Below the pieces are notes generated by a model. That model did no database searches. It saw only the letters and a program-made list of their open reading frames with translations, and was not told where the DNA came from. Shown here one piece after another: positions 63,734-64,000 of a stretch of DNA of 64,000 nucleotides; within the stretch, counting starts at the first letter, position 1; every line of letters starts with the position of its first letter. This DNA comes from Sipunculus nudus (taxonomy: Eukaryota > Annelida > Sipuncula > Golfingiida > Sipunculidae). Location: the NCBI GenBank assembly GCA_026874595.1, contig CM049307.1, positions 31,472,362-31,536,361 on the forward strand, given 5' to 3'. A program made the position numbers and the translations under genes.

Positions 63734-64000
63734 GTACGGACTTTTTTTCGCAATGCCTGCAAATATTGGCCTGATTTTTGGTGTGTGGCCAGATATAGAC
63801 CAGTTACAGATCGAGTTCGCGTTTCGTCTCGGTTGACCTACTTTTGACCGTTTTACGGCTCCTAAACTTAGAAAATTTCATAAAAAATAGAAATTTTCAT
63901 GACAAATACACATGTACGGACTTTTTTTCGCAATGCCTGTAAATATTGGCCTGATTTTTGGTGTGTAAGAAGATAATGACCAGTTACAGATCGAGTTTGC
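63734..64000 (+). repeat. Unrelated 180-bp tandem repeat, partial
   Basis: The sequence gtacggacttttt at 63734 recurs at 63914, a 180-bp period. About 50 bp are nearly identical, followed by a variable segment and the shared 'ccagttacagatcgag'. One full monomer and 87 bp of the next are visible before the window ends. The short open frame across it (to 63847) starts within satellite DNA and is not credible as a gene. Confidence 0.85.

Noticed and set aside
63578-63847. 89-codon frame crossing the array boundary.
   Set aside because: It begins within satellite DNA and runs into the 180-bp repeat, so it has no independent evidence of being a gene.

Overview
The window is almost entirely one giant head-to-tail tandem repeat (a macrosatellite). 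It shows no protein-coding gene, rRNA or tRNA that I can support. The DNA is A+T-rich and eukaryotic in character. I find no ribosome-binding sites or operon layout and no open frame longer than about 120 codons. Homopolymer and purine microsatellites are abundant, and an LTR-like insertion is present. A metazoan, probably a marine invertebrate, is the most natural guess, but nothing here fixes the taxon.

Layout. Positions 1-150 are the tail of a unit cut by the window edge. Twenty-four consecutive units follow, from 151 to 63670. The standard unit is about 2,645 bp. I phase it as segment C (about 1,358 bp, found once per unit), then subrepeat A (about 644 bp), then subrepeat B (about 643 bp). 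A and B are diverged tandem copies of each other. Units 1 and 2 are 3,329 bp because each carries the same 684-bp LTR-like insertion in B. Units 7 and 12 are 2,003 bp because A and B have fused into one hybrid. Positions 63671-64000 lie outside the array and hold a hairpin, a short CCGTCCTT-type microsatellite and the start of an unrelated 180-bp tandem repeat.

History readable in the sequence. A block of five units (four full and one short, 12,585 bp) is present twice in a row (about 8.6-21.2 kb and 21.2-33.8 kb), which makes it a higher-order repeat. One cluster of differences between the two copies looks like a gene-conversion patch. The right half (about 34-61 kb) is a mosaic of a related subfamily with shorter blocks shared at offsets of about 2.64, 7.93 and 18.5 kb. 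The last unit is the most diverged, and its terminal subrepeat is a B/A hybrid truncated at the array edge.

Coding potential. Short frames recur once per unit because the DNA recurs. They are broken by indels that are not multiples of three, and several begin only at TTG. I therefore call no CDS. All comparisons were made by eye. Identity values, copy-number estimates and taxonomic matches would need computation that I could not run.
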